From the NCBI GenBank assembly GCA_009731375.1, contig BJOX01000136.1, positions 104,302-124,575 on the forward strand: DNA of 20,274 bases. The letters are read 5' to 3'. Positions within the stretch are counted from its first letter, which is position 1; each line of letters opens with the position of its first letter. A program made the position numbers and the translations under genes. Source of the DNA: Paulinella micropora. Lineage: Eukaryota; Cercozoa; Imbricatea; Euglyphida. The notes under the pieces were generated by a model. It worked only from the letters and a program-made list of their open reading frames with translations. It searched no databases and was not told where the DNA came from. This document shows, in pieces, positions 18,953 to 20,274 of the stretch.

Positions 18953-20274
18953 TTATACATTACGATAGGGAAAGCAAGAGGCGAGTCTGATGGGTCGCCG
19001 CTTGTGCTGTGGCAATGTGTGTGGGTGTAAGCGGTTGGATTTCTGGAGCTGGTGCATCCAGTTGATGTAGTTCCATCGATGAATTGCGAAGTGCAGAATG
19101 GCTTTGATTCGTAGAGCATATCCGTGCGGCGTGTAGATCGATGGCATGTGAAAGGCTGCTTGCTCGCCAAGGTTCTTCATGAAGACTTGAGCATGCATTC
19201 CGAAACCACCGAAGCTAGACATGACAAACGGGATAAATTCAGCGCCGGCTTGCCTGCATCCTTCCGCGTGTTTGTTGATTTTTTCGGCTTCACGCTTCTC
19301 GATGGCAGCATTGACGTCACGAATCGTATCTTCGACATAGGACGGAGCGATGGGGTTGGTGATGGCTAGATCAGTGTCAAGCTGTAGCTTGGAGGTAGTA
19401 GACGCAGAGGGAAAGATAGCAAGATCGACCCATCGTTTCTCATCGTTGTAGTAACGAGGCTCAAGCGTTGCATTCATTCCACCTACCTTAGACACATCCT
19501 CATACAATAGCTTTACAAGGCCATCGTGCTTGAGCTTGGCACCTGTTCCACGCTTGTGTGTGCATGTGTTGTCAGTGTGTGTTTCGAGTGCAGAAAGAGA
19601 GATGAATGTGTTTTTGCATTCGTAACAAGCATAAGGTCCTGGGTCGGGAGGCCGCTCTTTTGATTGGTCGACAAGGCCAGCGCGTCTCTGCCCCATGAGA
19701 TCCCATGCCTGATCTTTGAGAAGGAGATAAGAGTGTATGGGTGGGCAAGTAAGAGCGAGATTTGCTCCTTCAGCGAGTAAGGCATTCTGGCGGGCACGTT
19801 CTACATCAGGGACATCACGTGCTCGCCAGTTCTCGAAACGCTGAAAGTTGTGTTGTGCGAGGAAGCATTTTTGTAGTTTTGCAAATCGCATGGTGTAGGC
19901 GGGCAAATCAGCACGAGCAGTTAGAAAGGGACTCAGATCAGTGCAAGCATAGTGTTCAAAGAAAGAACTACAAGAAAGGTTATTGCTTTCGTTGCAGAGG
20001 GGAAGGAGAGTGGTGATAGGGATAGGAAGCTTGGCGCCTCTCTGGAACTTGGTCACTGGGTTGTTATTTGCCTGAGCGCGCAGCCGATCTAGAGTGGGAA
20101 GAGCTTCTAAGAACAGAGGAAGAGGGGGAGGATGATATTTCTCAACACTCAAGGTATTCACTACATATTCAGGGTTGACTATCTTGAAAGCTTCCCAGAT
20201 CCTGGGTGCAGCATCAGCAAGTGATGCTGCGTAGGCGATAGGGGCGAGAGCTTTGACGTCAGATAAACCGAAGC
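18953..20274 (-). CDS. Non-LTR retrotransposon protein, C2HC finger + RLE end (partial)
   Basis: An open frame of about 439 codons, open to the right window edge, so the amino end and reverse transcriptase lie outside. The GTG at 20161 is only an internal codon. Counting from it, 37 residues upstream include ALAPIAYAASLADAA, typical of the region behind an RT. A zinc finger follows the C2H2 pattern: C179-x2-C182-x3-F-x5-L-x2-H195-x4-C200 (H202 is an alternative fourth ligand). Next comes a restriction-like-nuclease stretch: D246, then D264-L-A-I-T-N-P, an acidic/basic helix (EKREAEKINKH, 288-298), and FIPFVMSSFGGFG (309-321). Relatives use such a nuclease for target-primed insertion. The frame is intact to TAA. 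It differs from the element at 7200 in zinc-finger type and nuclease sequence, so two families are present. Clade assignment is open. Confidence 0.75.
   Translation of the reverse strand, partial: FGLSDVKALAPIAYAASLADAAPRIWEAFKIVNPEYVVNTLSVEKYHPPPLPLFLEALPTLDRLRAQANNNPVTKFQRGAKLPIPITTLLPLCNESNNLSCSSFFEHYACTDLSPFLTARADLPAYTMRFAKLQKCFLAQHNFQRFENWRARDVPDVERARQNALLAEGANLALTCPPIHSYLLLKDQAWDLMGQRRAGLVDQSKERPPDPGPYACYECKNTFISLSALETHTDNTCTHKRGTGAKLKHDGLVKLLYEDVSKVGGMNATLEPRYYNDEKRWVDLAIFPSASTTSKLQLDTDLAITNPIAPSYVEDTIRDVNAAIEKREAEKINKHAEGCRQAGAEFIPFVMSSFGGFGMHAQVFMKNLGEQAAFHMPSIYTPHGYALRIKAILHFAIHRWNYINWMHQLQKSNRLHPHTLPQHKRRPIRLASCFPYRNV

Overview
This is eukaryotic nuclear DNA, mostly non-coding. Evidence for this is a coding exon entered through a polypyrimidine tract and AG acceptor, remnants of two different non-LTR retrotransposons, a tRNA-like (SINE-type) segment, and many kilobases of tri- and tetranucleotide repeats (GATA, GGTA, CATA, TAG, GA). 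The species cannot be named from sequence alone. The retroelement families resemble ones I associate with marine invertebrates and some protists, but that is only an impression. Assembly gaps lie at 3923-3932, 6096-6105, 15207-15216, 17636-17786 and 17953-18293, so the window is a scaffold and repeat lengths are uncertain.

Layout: 1-92 is the end of an intron and 93-290 the last coding exon of an AlkB-like 2-oxoglutarate/Fe(II) dioxygenase gene. 291-1880 is non-coding. 1883-7199 is nearly continuous microsatellite with GATA on the + strand, broken by a 430-bp unique island (1943-2374) and containing a composite higher-order repeat with an AAC-rich core at least four times. Near 6910 the repeat switches strand and mirrors itself. 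7200-8672 is the 5'-truncated carboxy end of a retrotransposon protein (CCHC knuckle plus restriction-like endonuclease). It is followed by two copies of its 3' tail with a decayed coding remnant between them. 9671-13267 and 13292-16594 are a tandem duplication of about 3.3-3.6 kb. Each copy holds GA/GAAA repeats, an 89-bp tandem pair, an unknown 98-codon open frame, TC repeats, a 470-bp unique stretch, and a long TATG/CATA foldback array. 16595-17460 is more CATA and CTA/TAG repeat, and 17461-18293 is a gap-rich stretch with the tRNA-like sequence. 18294-18770 is G, CACT, CACA and GACA repeat. 18770-20274 (minus strand) is the 3' end of a second, different retrotransposon, running off the right edge.

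Functionally the only likely host gene is the AlkB-like one. The rest is mobile-element debris and tandem repeats. The most interesting pattern is that the restriction-like-endonuclease elements, and perhaps the 1943-2374 island, sit directly against tetranucleotide repeats. This could mean microsatellite-targeted insertion, or simply reflect how common these repeats are here. Most long open frames in the repeats are artefacts of repeat units without stop codons.
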